From NCBI GenBank assembly GCA_030635465.1, contig DAOVYU010000079.1, positions 1 through 6,101 of the forward strand: DNA of 6,101 bases, read 5' to 3'. Position 1 is the stretch's first letter. The number at the start of each line of letters is the position of its first letter. Below the pieces are notes generated by a model. It saw only the letters and a program-made list of their open reading frames with translations. It searched no databases and was not told the DNA's origin. Source of the stretch: Bacteroidales bacterium (GTDB lineage Bacteria > Bacteroidota > Bacteroidia > Bacteroidales > JAADJA01). Made by a program: the position numbers and the translations under genes. Below are positions 1 through 6,101 of the stretch, piece by piece.

Positions 1-126
1 AGAATATCCCTCCGGGCAATGTTCATCTCCATCCTCAATTTTACTACACGAAAAATTTATAATTAATAAAGTGAATATCAACACACTACTTATTGTTACT
101 AAAATAGGAGTTAAGATATACTTCAT
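1..126 (-). CDS. N-terminus of a putative lipoprotein, cut by the left window edge
   Basis: Reading the minus strand from the ATG at 124-126 gives 42 codons without a stop up to the window edge. The product begins MKYILTPILVTISS, continues with a hydrophobic stretch (VLIFTLLII) and reaches NFSC at residues 24-27. This is a plausible type II signal peptide with the lipidated Cys at 27. The mature part starts with the acidic stretch SKIEDGDEHCPEGYS, which holds a further Cys. A weak AAGG lies about 10 nt upstream of the start. The gene follows the DUF1080 gene in the same direction after 238 nt, so it may have its own promoter. No family can be assigned from so little sequence. The lipoprotein call rests on the signal peptide alone. 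It could be a chance reading frame, but a well-formed start, hydrophobic core and lipobox together make that unlikely. Confidence 0.62.
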   Translation of the reverse strand, partial: MKYILTPILVTISSVLIFTLLIINFSCSKIEDGDEHCPEGYS

Positions 127-364
127 ATTAATTGACCTTACCATAGGTATAAACTTTATAAATTAAGTACATTGTTTATACGTAATAAGGTTAATAAAGT
201 TCCTGTATTTATAAACATCTAATACATATTCAATATATTGGAAGTTATGGTTTTAAATAAATCAGAAGATCACTTAATTAATCCAAAGTAACGATACTCT
301 TTTAATCGTTGAATGATCGATCAAAACAGATTGGATTTTGTTTTAGGAAAGAAAAAAAGAGATG
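127..364. other. AT-rich intergenic region between the DUF1080 gene and the left-edge lipoprotein gene
   Basis: These 238 bases hold no convincing gene in any frame. The region should contain the 3' end of the DUF1080 transcript and possibly a promoter for the left-edge lipoprotein gene. I found no good match to the Bacteroidota TTTG / TAnnTTTG promoter pair with correct spacing. The small dyads present are AACGAT (290-295) with ATCGTT (305-310), CAAAA with TTTTG (322-340), and the palindrome TGATCGATCA (314-323). None is followed by a T-run on the minus strand, so none is a convincing terminator. Confidence 0.5.
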
Positions 365-1156
365 CTACAATTCCTTAATCTTGATATTTCTGAACCATAC
401 ATCATCACCATGATCCTGGAGACCAATATAACCAACTACAGCTGTATTCAGAAAATCTTCATAGTCTTTAAATTTGCTATTTAACACCATGTTATTCCAG
501 TCATCTGTCCAAAGGTGATATTCAAGCACATTCTTACCATTTACCCAATGTACAACAGTTCCTTTATAAACCATCACTTTCACGTGGTTCCATTCACCAG
601 CAGGATTTACGGCATCAAAATCTCCGGGTATCAGATCGTACAGTGAACCTGCAGCTCGGTTTCCATCAATGCCTAATTTTGCATCCGGATGTTTGTCATT
701 GTCAAGGATCTGCATTTCCGGGGCTGATTTCCAAATGGGTTGATCCGGTCTTTCCTGAGCCAGGTAAAAAATACCGCTATTTCCACCTTCACTCACTTTC
801 CATTCAAGTGATAATTCAAAATTGCCATACATTTTTTTAGTGATAATATCTCCGCCACCACCAGCTTCTCCTTTTCCCGAACCTAAAACATGGAGCAGAC
901 CATCTTCGACTACCCATCCTTTCTCAGGAAATGTTTCAATTCCATATCCACGCCAACCATTTGCTGTAGTGCCGTCAAATAACAACACCCATCCTTCATC
1001 AATTTCGGCTTGCGAAAGTGTATTGGTTGCTGGAGTTTCTACTTTTACCTCTTGAGCTGTTTCTTCAGTTGCTTCCTTTTGCTTTTCCTGTGGTCCACAG
1101 GAAATCATTAAAGCTGCAATACTTAATATTGAAATGATAGTTTTAAGTTTATCCAT
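365..1156 (-). CDS. DUF1080 (3-keto-disaccharide hydrolase family, PF06439) lipoprotein
   Basis: This is a 263-residue protein. It starts with a lipoprotein signal peptide (MDKLKTIISILSIAALMISC, lipidated Cys20), followed by a charged, low-complexity linker (residues 21-50). The rest is one DUF1080 domain with a concanavalin-like jelly-roll fold. Recognisable blocks are EGWVLLFDGTTANGWRG (54-70), GDIITKKMYGNFELSLEWK (102-120), GGNSGIFY (124-131), PEMQILDNDKHPDAK (146-160), GSLYDL (170-175), EWNHVKVMVYKGTVVHWVNG (188-207) and GYIGLQDHGDDVWFRNIKI (242-260). Characterised family members hydrolyse 3-keto-glycosides made by a partner Gfo/Idh/MocA dehydrogenase. That fits the oxidoreductase gene 71 nt upstream, with which it is probably cotranscribed. 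The start is supported by the signal peptide and the A-rich leader AAAAAAGAAAGATC. The stop is TAG. The acidic stretch after Cys20 may favour surface export, but this is uncertain. The family assignment is firm; the substrate is unknown. Confidence 0.92.
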   Translation of the reverse strand: MDKLKTIISILSIAALMISCGPQEKQKEATEETAQEVKVETPATNTLSQAEIDEGWVLLFDGTTANGWRGYGIETFPEKGWVVEDGLLHVLGSGKGEAGGGGDIITKKMYGNFELSLEWKVSEGGNSGIFYLAQERPDQPIWKSAPEMQILDNDKHPDAKLGIDGNRAAGSLYDLIPGDFDAVNPAGEWNHVKVMVYKGTVVHWVNGKNVLEYHLWTDDWNNMVLNSKFKDYEDFLNTAVVGYIGLQDHGDDVWFRNIKIKEL

Positions 1157-1227
1157 GATCTTTCTTTTTTTATGAAGCTTTTTACTTCAAAATAAAATAT
1201 TTATTTGTGTGTTCTTCTTTTTATTAT

Positions 1228-2715
1228 TTACAACTCCCATCCTTCCCGATACTGATGCTTAATGTATTCTTCCGCGGCTGGTTTGGCTTTCATTGTCGTA
1301 TATTGAGTATCAAAATGTGGATGTCCGCTAATCACTGTAAATTTATCCGATGATACTACCCTGATTTCATCTTCATTACTGATGTTAGTGATCTTCATAT
1401 TCTCTCCATCCCAAAGCAATTTACGTTTCAGATCCTGCAACCTGACTGCCAGGTTTCCCATAACAACCACTTCATTTAGTGGTCCTGAATAATTAAAATT
1501 TGAACTGGTTTCTACCCTACTATCAGGGTTTTCTTTACATGCCCTGATCCAATCCAATTCATGGCCACCACCCATGCCATTTTCAATTCTTCTGATAGAA
1601 GGATCGGGACGTTTATAATCTTCATCCAGTTCACCAGGCAATAATATCGGATCACGGCCATAACAGCCTGTCATCAATTTACCTTTGGTTCCAATGAACA
1701 ATACGCCACCGCTATGGTCACCCATTATCTGTCCATCAGGTAATTCTTCAGGTCTTGGAGGTAAAAGTCCACCATCGTACCAGGTTAATTTAACCGGTGG
1801 TAATTTTATTTTTCCAACTTCTCCCCGATCAGGGAACTCATAATGTACAATTTCTGAATGAGGTGCACTCTCGGTATTCACTTGTGTAGAGCTACCATTG
1901 ATACTAATTGGACTTCCAAGTTTTAATGCCCAAAAAGCCGGATCAACAATATGACAAGCCATATCACCGAGGGCTCCAGTTCCAAAATCCCACCATGCTC
2001 TCCAGTTCCAGGGAGTGTAAGCTGGATGATAAGGACGTCATTTAGCAGGACCAATAAAAGTATCCCAGTCAAGTGTGGGTGGTGTGGAAGGTGTTTCGGT
2101 TGGCCTTTCAAGACCTTGTGGCCAGATCGGCCTGTTAGTCCAGGCATGGACTTCAGTAATTTCACCGATTGCTCCATCCCAAATCCACTCACATGTTTTT
2201 CGGATTCCATCACCAGAATTCCCCTGGTTACCCATCTGTGTTGCTACTTTATATTCATTGGCAAGCTCACGTAATTTCCTCGATTCATAAACTGTATGCG
2301 TCAATGGCTTTTGTACATATACATGTTTACCCATTCGCATAGCCGCTGCAGTGATCAATGCATGTGTATGATCAGGTGTAGCTACAATTACTGCATCAAT
2401 AGAATCGCCCATTTCTTCAAACATTATCCTATAATCTTTGTATTTTTTAGCATTGGGATACTTTTCGAATAAACCGGAAGCATAATCCCAATCCACATCA
2501 CAAAGAGCTACTATATTCTGGCTGTTACAATTGTTTACATTCGTACCACCTACTCCACCAACTCCAATACCGGCGATATTTAATTTATCACTGGGTGGTA
2601 CATGTCCCAATCCTCCAATAACATAACTTGGTAAAATAGTAAAGCCGGCTGCTGCTGCAGATACATTCCCAATAAATTTTCTACGGCTGATGGTCTTTTT
2701 TTCTTTTTTATTCAT
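1228..2715 (-). pseudogene. Tat-exported Gfo/Idh/MocA family oxidoreductase interrupted by an in-frame TGA
   Basis: The frame from ATG 2713-2715 to TAA 1228-1230 encodes 495 positions, a normal family length, but codon 226 (2038-2040) is TGA. Residues 1-35 form a Tat signal with SRRKFIG (10-16). The Rossmann domain follows, with GIGVGGVGG (49-57), ATPDHTH (112-118) and VQKPLTH (134-140). Gln135 replaces the usual Glu of EKP, a common variant in this subgroup. The TGA lies directly after DWDTFIGPAK. Beyond it the same frame continues as RPYHPAYTPWNWRAWWDF and GALGDMACHIVDP, which carries the catalytic-region His255. There is no frameshift. Termination would leave a 225-residue piece lacking the C-terminal active-site half. 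Restart at ATG 1960-1962 would give a 244-residue piece without an NAD-binding domain. The gene lies after a terminator, so it needs its own promoter, and it precedes the DUF1080 gene, its likely functional partner. The cause may be a recent nonsense mutation, a sequencing error, or (less likely) readthrough. The family call is firm. Confidence 0.88.
2038..2040 (-). other. Premature in-frame TGA codon, context TGAC
   Basis: On the minus strand the reading is GGT CCT GCT AAA TGA CGT CCT TAT (G P A K stop R P Y). The frame before and after is identical and both sides match the family. The paralogue at the right edge of the window has Glu in the equivalent spot (GPAPE). Stops of the intact genes here are TAA or TAG, so this is the only TGA in a gene frame. 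UGAC is known as an inefficient termination tetranucleotide in E. coli; whether that holds in this organism is unknown. Confidence 0.9.
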
Positions 2716-2752
2716 ATTTTATCTATTTTCTTGGTTATTCAACTCCAGTTCC

Positions 2753-2760
2753 CAAACTTT
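2753..2760 (-). promoter_or_regulatory. Weak candidate -7 promoter element for the interrupted oxidoreductase gene
   Basis: The minus strand reads AAAGTTTG, 7 of 8 matches to the Bacteroidota -7 consensus TAnnTTTG, 37 nt upstream of the ATG at 2715. A promoter is expected here because the gene lies just downstream of a strong terminator. The only -33-like element upstream is TTTT at a spacing of about 24 nt, longer than the usual 19-21, so support is thin. Confidence 0.25.
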
Positions 2761-2800
2761 GTGATCGGGATAATGGAAGATATTAAAACTATAATATTTC

Positions 2801-2874
2801 AAAAAAAAAGAATTGCCACAGATTCACAGATAATTCTTTGAATTATCTTCTTAATCTGTGAATCTGTGGCAATT
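2801..2874 (-). terminator. Strong intrinsic terminator ending the three-gene run
   Basis: The arms 2811-2831 and 2854-2874 are perfect reverse complements over 21 bp. On the minus strand the hairpin is followed at once by C and nine T residues (plus-strand A-run at 2801-2809), the classic form of a rho-independent terminator. A second, nested hairpin lies in the loop: GATAATTC (2829-2836) pairs with GAATTATC (2840-2847) around TTT, sharing three bases with the outer stem. The combined fold would be 18 bp plus 8 bp with a 9-nt bulge. It lies 97 nt past the stop of the YvaA-like gene and 86 nt before the next start. On the plus strand only TTTT follows, so the other direction is much weaker. 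Confidence 0.85.
2811..2874. repeat. 64-bp palindrome built from 8-bp tandem units, REP/MITE-like
   Basis: The right arm contains two exact copies of AATCTGTG in tandem (2853-2860 and 2861-2868), followed by GCAATT. The left arm mirrors this with CACAGATT (2817-2824) and CACAGATA (2825-2832), preceded by AATTGC. Such regular internal structure is unusual for a simple terminator and typical of dispersed palindromic repeats found between genes in many bacteria. Only one copy is visible here, so its dispersal is inferred. No transposase gene is nearby. Confidence 0.6.
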
Positions 2875-2971
2875 TTGTAATCACACGTTATAGTAAATTA
2901 TATTTTTATAAATTAATTTCCTCAACTTGTTCCGACTTTTTCGGGATTATAATAATAGTAGGATCATTTTA

Positions 2972-4027
2972 TTAAAAATCTACTTCAGTTTCTTTGTCGA
3001 TTCTCCTGCTTTCAAACGCAAGTTCAATTATTCTGATGACATTCCTGGCTTCCTCAGGTTTTACAATTGTATGAGCTTCATTTCTCAATACATCATATAC
3101 ATTATTATAAAATCCCATGTAGTTTCCCGGTTCAGTTTCAATACTACCATCTATATTAAGGTCCTGGTAATCGATGGTGGTCATACCCCAGTTTTCCGGA
3201 CTTTCTACTCCCCAATCTTCTCCTACAGGCATTTGTCCTTCCTGCAATGCTTTTTCTTGTGGATCAATCCCAAACTTAACGAAAGAACCCAGGTGACCAT
3301 GGATCACAAAACGAGGTCCTGTCTCTTCCACAAGCATCCCTGCTGAGAGGATTACATTACGTTCGGGATAATGGAGCTGCAGTCTAAAATAATCATCCAC
3401 TTCACTTTCCTGTCGTTGCGATTCTATATTGGCTGATACAGAAACTGGTTTTCCAAAAAGACATAGTGCCTGATCAATCAAATGGGATCCTAAATCGTAT
3501 AAAATTCCAGCTCCAGGTTCTGGGAAATCTCGCCATGCATAAGGATTGATTTCAGGTTTAAACCGGTCGAAATGCGCCTCATACTCTTCAATGTTCCCAA
3601 GTACACCACTTTTTACTACTTTACTGATGGTTAAAAAATCACCATCCCACCTTCGGTTATGATAGACAAATATTTTTCGATCTTTAGATTCAGCTAATTT
3701 TATCAATTCATCTGCTCCAAAACTGGTGGGGGTAAATGGTTTTTCAACAACTACATGCTTCCCAGCTTTCAGACATTCCTGAACCATGTTAAAATGCAGG
3801 GTATTAGGGGTGCAAATAATAATTAGCTCTATTTCCGGATCATTTAATAAATTGATGTAATCATCAACAACTTGTACATAGGGATAAATTAATTTGGATT
3901 CCTCTTTGTTTCGTTCTACAATTTTTTTAATCTCAAATCCATCATGAGTGTGCAAGAATGGAGCGTGAAATACTCTTCCTGACAATCCAAAACCAATGAT
4001 CCCAGTTTGGATGGTTTTTTCTGACAT
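2972..4027 (-). CDS. Cytoplasmic Gfo/Idh/MocA oxidoreductase, YvaA/YdgJ (scyllo-inositol dehydrogenase)-like
   Basis: This 351-residue protein is complete and of normal length for the subgroup. The N-terminal Rossmann fold has the hallmark IGFGLSGRVFHAPFL (11-25), as in B. subtilis YvaA/IolW and E. coli YdgJ. It continues with CTPNTLH (72-78) and VVVEKPFTPT (92-101), where Lys96 is the conserved catalytic and cofactor Lys. The C-terminal domain has YHNRRWDGDF (122-131), PGAGILYDLGSHLIDQ (171-186) with the active-site Asp/His region, and a late conserved segment near GNYMGFYNNVYD. There is no signal peptide, so it should act in the cytoplasm, unlike its exported neighbours. Known relatives reduce or oxidise inositols with NADP(H) or NAD(H); substrate transfer to this protein is only a suggestion. 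Its start lies 3 nt after the TAA of the isomerase-like gene, without a clear Shine-Dalgarno sequence, so translational coupling is likely. It is the last gene before the terminator at 2801-2874. Confidence 0.9.
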   Translation of the reverse strand: MSEKTIQTGIIGFGLSGRVFHAPFLHTHDGFEIKKIVERNKEESKLIYPYVQVVDDYINLLNDPEIELIIICTPNTLHFNMVQECLKAGKHVVVEKPFTPTSFGADELIKLAESKDRKIFVYHNRRWDGDFLTISKVVKSGVLGNIEEYEAHFDRFKPEINPYAWRDFPEPGAGILYDLGSHLIDQALCLFGKPVSVSANIESQRQESEVDDYFRLQLHYPERNVILSAGMLVEETGPRFVIHGHLGSFVKFGIDPQEKALQEGQMPVGEDWGVESPENWGMTTIDYQDLNIDGSIETEPGNYMGFYNNVYDVLRNEAHTIVKPEEARNVIRIIELAFESRRIDKETEVDF

Positions 4028-4030
4028 GGC

Positions 4031-4879
4031 TTATTCTGTTAGGTTTTTTAAATATTCGTAGCTTATGGCAATACTATCAAAAGGATCCATTGTAAATGAT
4101 TCCTGCTCCAGGTAAAAATATTTCATGCCTGCTTTTTCCTTTTCAGCAAATATGGTTTTAAAATCTATGCTACCCTCTCCTATTTCAGTTGATTCCATGC
4201 TTTCTGCACTGGACATATCTTTAACATGAAACAGCTCAAATCTTCCTGGGAATTTGTTAAAGTATTCAAGTGGGTCAGCAGCAGCATAAATGATCCAATA
4301 CAAATCGAGTTGCATGGTAACCAGTTCGGGATTGGTATTATTTAGTAAAATGTCATAAGGGACTTCATCCTCTATCATTTCAAATTCAAATGCATGGTTA
4401 TGGTAGGCAAATTTCAAACCAGCTTCTTTACATTTTTCACCCATTACATTAAATTCTTCAGCAATTTTCTTGTAGTCATCCAGGGTATTTCGTCTGTTTT
4501 TGTCAAGACTAGGAAGTACAAGATACGACATGCCTGCCATTACAGTATCCTCGATCACTTCATCAATGTTCTCAATATTTACTCCTGCATGGCTACTTTG
4601 AGGAGTTATTCCTAAATCCTGAACAATTGCTTTAAACTCTTGTGGTGCAAATCCATAAAATTTTCGTTCCCCATATCCAGCAGTTTCAATAGCATTGTAA
4701 CCAATTTTTGCAACCTGGTTGATTGTGTCCATTGGGTCTGCATTCATCTGTTTATGTAATGTATAGAGTTGAATACCTATTATTTTATTAGGAGGAAAAG
4801 CCATTAGTTCTCCTGGTAAAATCAAACTAGCAGCAACACCTGCTGACATTGTCTTTACAAAAGTTCTTCGGTTGATCAT
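4031..4879 (-). CDS. Tat-signal sugar phosphate isomerase/epimerase family protein (xylose isomerase-like TIM barrel)
   Basis: This is a 282-residue protein of the AP_endonuc_2 / xylose isomerase-like barrel family. Residues 1-28 form a Tat-type signal (INRRTFVK, hydrophobic core SAGVAASLILPG, then MAF), so export to the periplasm is expected. Barrel motifs in order are GIQLYTL (35-41), GYNAIETAGYG (60-70) with Glu65, SSHAG (95-99) with His97, FAYHNHAFEFE (157-167), MQLDLYWI (189-196) with Asp192, ELFHVKDM (215-222), GEGSIDF (234-240) and YFYLEQE (254-260). The Glu, Asp, His and Glu set is consistent with a divalent-metal site. The family includes IolE-like dehydratases, epimerases, and proteins that cleave 3-keto-glycosides or C-glycosides. 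The exported location and oxidoreductase neighbours favour a role on a keto sugar, but the reaction cannot be read from sequence. It starts 41 nt after the stop of the right-edge oxidoreductase gene. Confidence 0.88.
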   Translation of the reverse strand: MINRRTFVKTMSAGVAASLILPGELMAFPPNKIIGIQLYTLHKQMNADPMDTINQVAKIGYNAIETAGYGERKFYGFAPQEFKAIVQDLGITPQSSHAGVNIENIDEVIEDTVMAGMSYLVLPSLDKNRRNTLDDYKKIAEEFNVMGEKCKEAGLKFAYHNHAFEFEMIEDEVPYDILLNNTNPELVTMQLDLYWIIYAAADPLEYFNKFPGRFELFHVKDMSSAESMESTEIGEGSIDFKTIFAEKEKAGMKYFYLEQESFTMDPFDSIAISYEYLKNLTE

Positions 4880-4920
4880 AATAGTATTTTTGTATTAATA
4901 ATTGGTTTCAGATTTTAAAG

Positions 4921-6101
4921 TTACACAATTTTTTGGTTTTCAGCATCCCAAAATACTTTTCTTTTTTCATGATAGGAAACTGTACCCATGTGTGCAGTCA
5001 TAGCTTCCTCAAATCCATGGTCAATATCGCAACTGGGTTTTGACCCACTGCGGATAGCATCTAACCAGTCTTTCATATGCAGGTGTGAGGTATCAACCCG
5101 TTTACCACCACGATAAGTATATAATAATCCCCTGCCAGCAAAATATTGCTCAGTAGGTGAAGTGATCGCATCCACTTGTTTTAATCCAGGTGTAAATGAA
5201 AAAATAGGTGTTTCAGGATGAATAATTCCTTCTTCAATCTTTGCTTTATATCTGGTCGATCCTGAGTCAGCAAATATTTTCATACTACTACCCAATTCCA
5301 TATATCCATCGTGCCCCATTATTACGCGTCCACGACTTTTATTACTTGCCAGTGAAGCACTGTACAATAATGTCAGGTCTTTTTTGGGATATTCAAAACT
5401 CATTTGCAGAACATCCGGAACGGTACGGCCGTCTTTATAGAAATAGACACCTCCTGAAGCCATGGCCGAATGAGGAATGCCCAATCCAAGGATTTGATTC
5501 ATGGCATCATATTCATGGGTGAACAAATCACCTGATAATCCGGTACTATAATCCCACCAGCACCGCCATCTAAAAAAGCGTTCAAGGCTAAATTCATGCT
5601 CTGGTGCAGGTCCAATAAATTGTTCCCAATCAATATTTTGTTTACTGGCTTCTTCGTGAATTTTATAAACCCAAGCACCTTCAGGATTGTTCCGGTTAGT
5701 AGTGACTTCTACCAAATTGATCTTACCAAGGATATTTTTTTCGATTGCCTCTTTGGCTTTAAAGTAGCTTTCTGTTTGCCTGTTTTGATGACCCAATTGA
5801 AAAACGATATTGTTTTCTTTAACAGCATTCACCACATCATAAGTTTCTTCTACAGTCCATGTCATTGGTTTTTCGCAATAAACATGTTTACCAGCCTTTG
5901 CAGCTTCTATGGTCATTGTTCCATGCCAATGATCAGGAGTAGCAATGATCACAGCATCTATATCATCTGCCGCAATCAGGTCTTTATAGTTCTGATAACG
6001 TTTAGGTTCGGTATACATTTTCCCGTCTGAGGGCAGTCTGTCGATATTTGAACAGGATTTTAATCCATAACCGGCATTTATATCAAATACATCACAAACA
6101 C
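4921..6101 (-). CDS. Gfo/Idh/MocA family oxidoreductase, N-terminus cut by the right window edge
   Basis: The frame stays open from TAA 4921-4923 to the window edge, giving 392 complete codons plus a partial one. The Met at 6016-6018 is internal: the 27 codons before it read VCDVFDINAGYGLKSCSNID and then RLPSDGK. This matches the end of the second Rossmann strand (CDV) and the following helix of the family. The missing part should hold the GxGxxG loop and probably a Tat signal, about 60-70 residues. Visible motifs, numbered from that internal Met, are ATPDHWHG (26-33), VYCEKPMTWT (46-55) with Lys50, LGHQNRQ (75-81), IGPAPE (135-140), WRCWWDYSTGLSGDLFTHEYD (151-171) with His168, and ASGGVYFYKDGRTVPDV (187-203). 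GDLFTHEYD marks a subgroup different from the interrupted paralogue (GDMACHIVD). It is the most upstream visible gene of the run and is probably cotranscribed with the isomerase-like gene. The substrate is unknown. Confidence 0.92.
   Translation of the reverse strand, partial: VCDVFDINAGYGLKSCSNIDRLPSDGKMYTEPKRYQNYKDLIAADDIDAVIIATPDHWHGTMTIEAAKAGKHVYCEKPMTWTVEETYDVVNAVKENNIVFQLGHQNRQTESYFKAKEAIEKNILGKINLVEVTTNRNNPEGAWVYKIHEEASKQNIDWEQFIGPAPEHEFSLERFFRWRCWWDYSTGLSGDLFTHEYDAMNQILGLGIPHSAMASGGVYFYKDGRTVPDVLQMSFEYPKKDLTLLYSASLASNKSRGRVIMGHDGYMELGSSMKIFADSGSTRYKAKIEEGIIHPETPIFSFTPGLKQVDAITSPTEQYFAGRGLLYTYRGGKRVDTSHLHMKDWLDAIRSGSKPSCDIDHGFEEAMTAHMGTVSYHEKRKVFWDAENQKIV

Noticed and set aside
283..290. 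Minus-strand TACTTTGG as a promoter for the left-edge lipoprotein gene
   Set aside because: It is one base off the -7 consensus, and the nearest TTTG is 31 nt upstream instead of about 20. The resulting leader would also be long.
314..323. Palindrome TGATCGATCA as an operator
   Set aside because: A single 10-bp palindrome in AT-rich sequence can easily arise by chance, and no second copy or regulator gene is present.
1990..2040. Selenocysteine decoding of the TGA in the interrupted oxidoreductase
   Set aside because: Only weak 4-bp stems (CCAG/CUGG or CUCC/GGAG) follow the UGA, not a convincing bacterial SECIS hairpin. The position is not a known catalytic Cys site, and the paralogue has Glu there.
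1923..2213. Alternative minus-strand frame across the TGA site, which might suggest a frameshift
   Set aside because: Its translation has no family motifs, whereas the original frame resumes conserved sequence directly after the TGA. A nonsense codon explains the break fully.
2930..2946. Small hairpin (CCGA/TCGG) just after the YvaA-like gene as a terminator
   Set aside because: The stem is only about 4-6 bp, and no T-run follows on the minus strand. The strong hairpin at 2801-2874 is the better terminator.
643..6030. Plus-strand open frames such as 2927-3346, 4394-4615, 5241-5522 and 5596-6030
   Set aside because: They lie opposite well-supported minus-strand genes, show no family motifs and have unnatural composition, so they are antisense shadows.
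1228..6101. Reassignment of TGA to an amino acid genome-wide
   Set aside because: Only one TGA occurs in frame across roughly 1800 codons. Trp and Gly are encoded by their normal codons, and the protein families are of Bacteroidota type, which uses the standard bacterial code.

Overview
The window looks like part of an AT-rich Bacteroidota chromosome, probably a free-living or environmental polysaccharide or glycoside degrader; I cannot place it below phylum. The grounds are Tat-exported Gfo/Idh/MocA oxidoreductases, a DUF1080 lipoprotein, A-rich translation starts with almost no Shine-Dalgarno sequences, and TAA/TAG stops. All genes lie on the minus strand, so they read from right to left. 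No RNA genes, insertion sequences or CRISPR arrays were seen, and no gene-free stretch exceeds 300 bases.

Right part (6101 down to 2972). This is a tight run of three genes: a Gfo/Idh/MocA oxidoreductase cut by the right edge, a Tat-signal xylose-isomerase-like TIM-barrel protein 41 nt downstream, and a cytoplasmic YvaA/YdgJ-like Gfo/Idh/MocA oxidoreductase 3 nt further on. The run ends at a strong intrinsic terminator (2801-2874). Its stem is a near-perfect palindrome built from 8-bp tandem units and resembles a dispersed palindromic repeat.

Left part (2715 down to 1). A second Tat-exported Gfo/Idh/MocA oxidoreductase is interrupted by one in-frame TGA at 2038-2040, with both halves otherwise well preserved. 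It is followed 71 nt later by a DUF1080 (3-keto-disaccharide hydrolase family) lipoprotein. After a 238-nt intergenic region, the first 42 codons of another lipoprotein run off the left edge.

Working together (inference): NAD(P)-dependent oxidoreductases, a DUF1080 protein and an AP_endonuc_2-type barrel are the parts list of the 3-keto-glycoside route. In that route a sugar is oxidised at C3, the glycosidic bond is cleaved by DUF1080 or isomerase-like proteins, and the keto sugar is then reduced. Here most members carry export signals (Tat or lipoprotein), which suggests that oxidation and cleavage occur in the periplasm or at the outer membrane. The YvaA-like enzyme has no signal and would act in the cytoplasm. 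The substrate cannot be read from the sequence.
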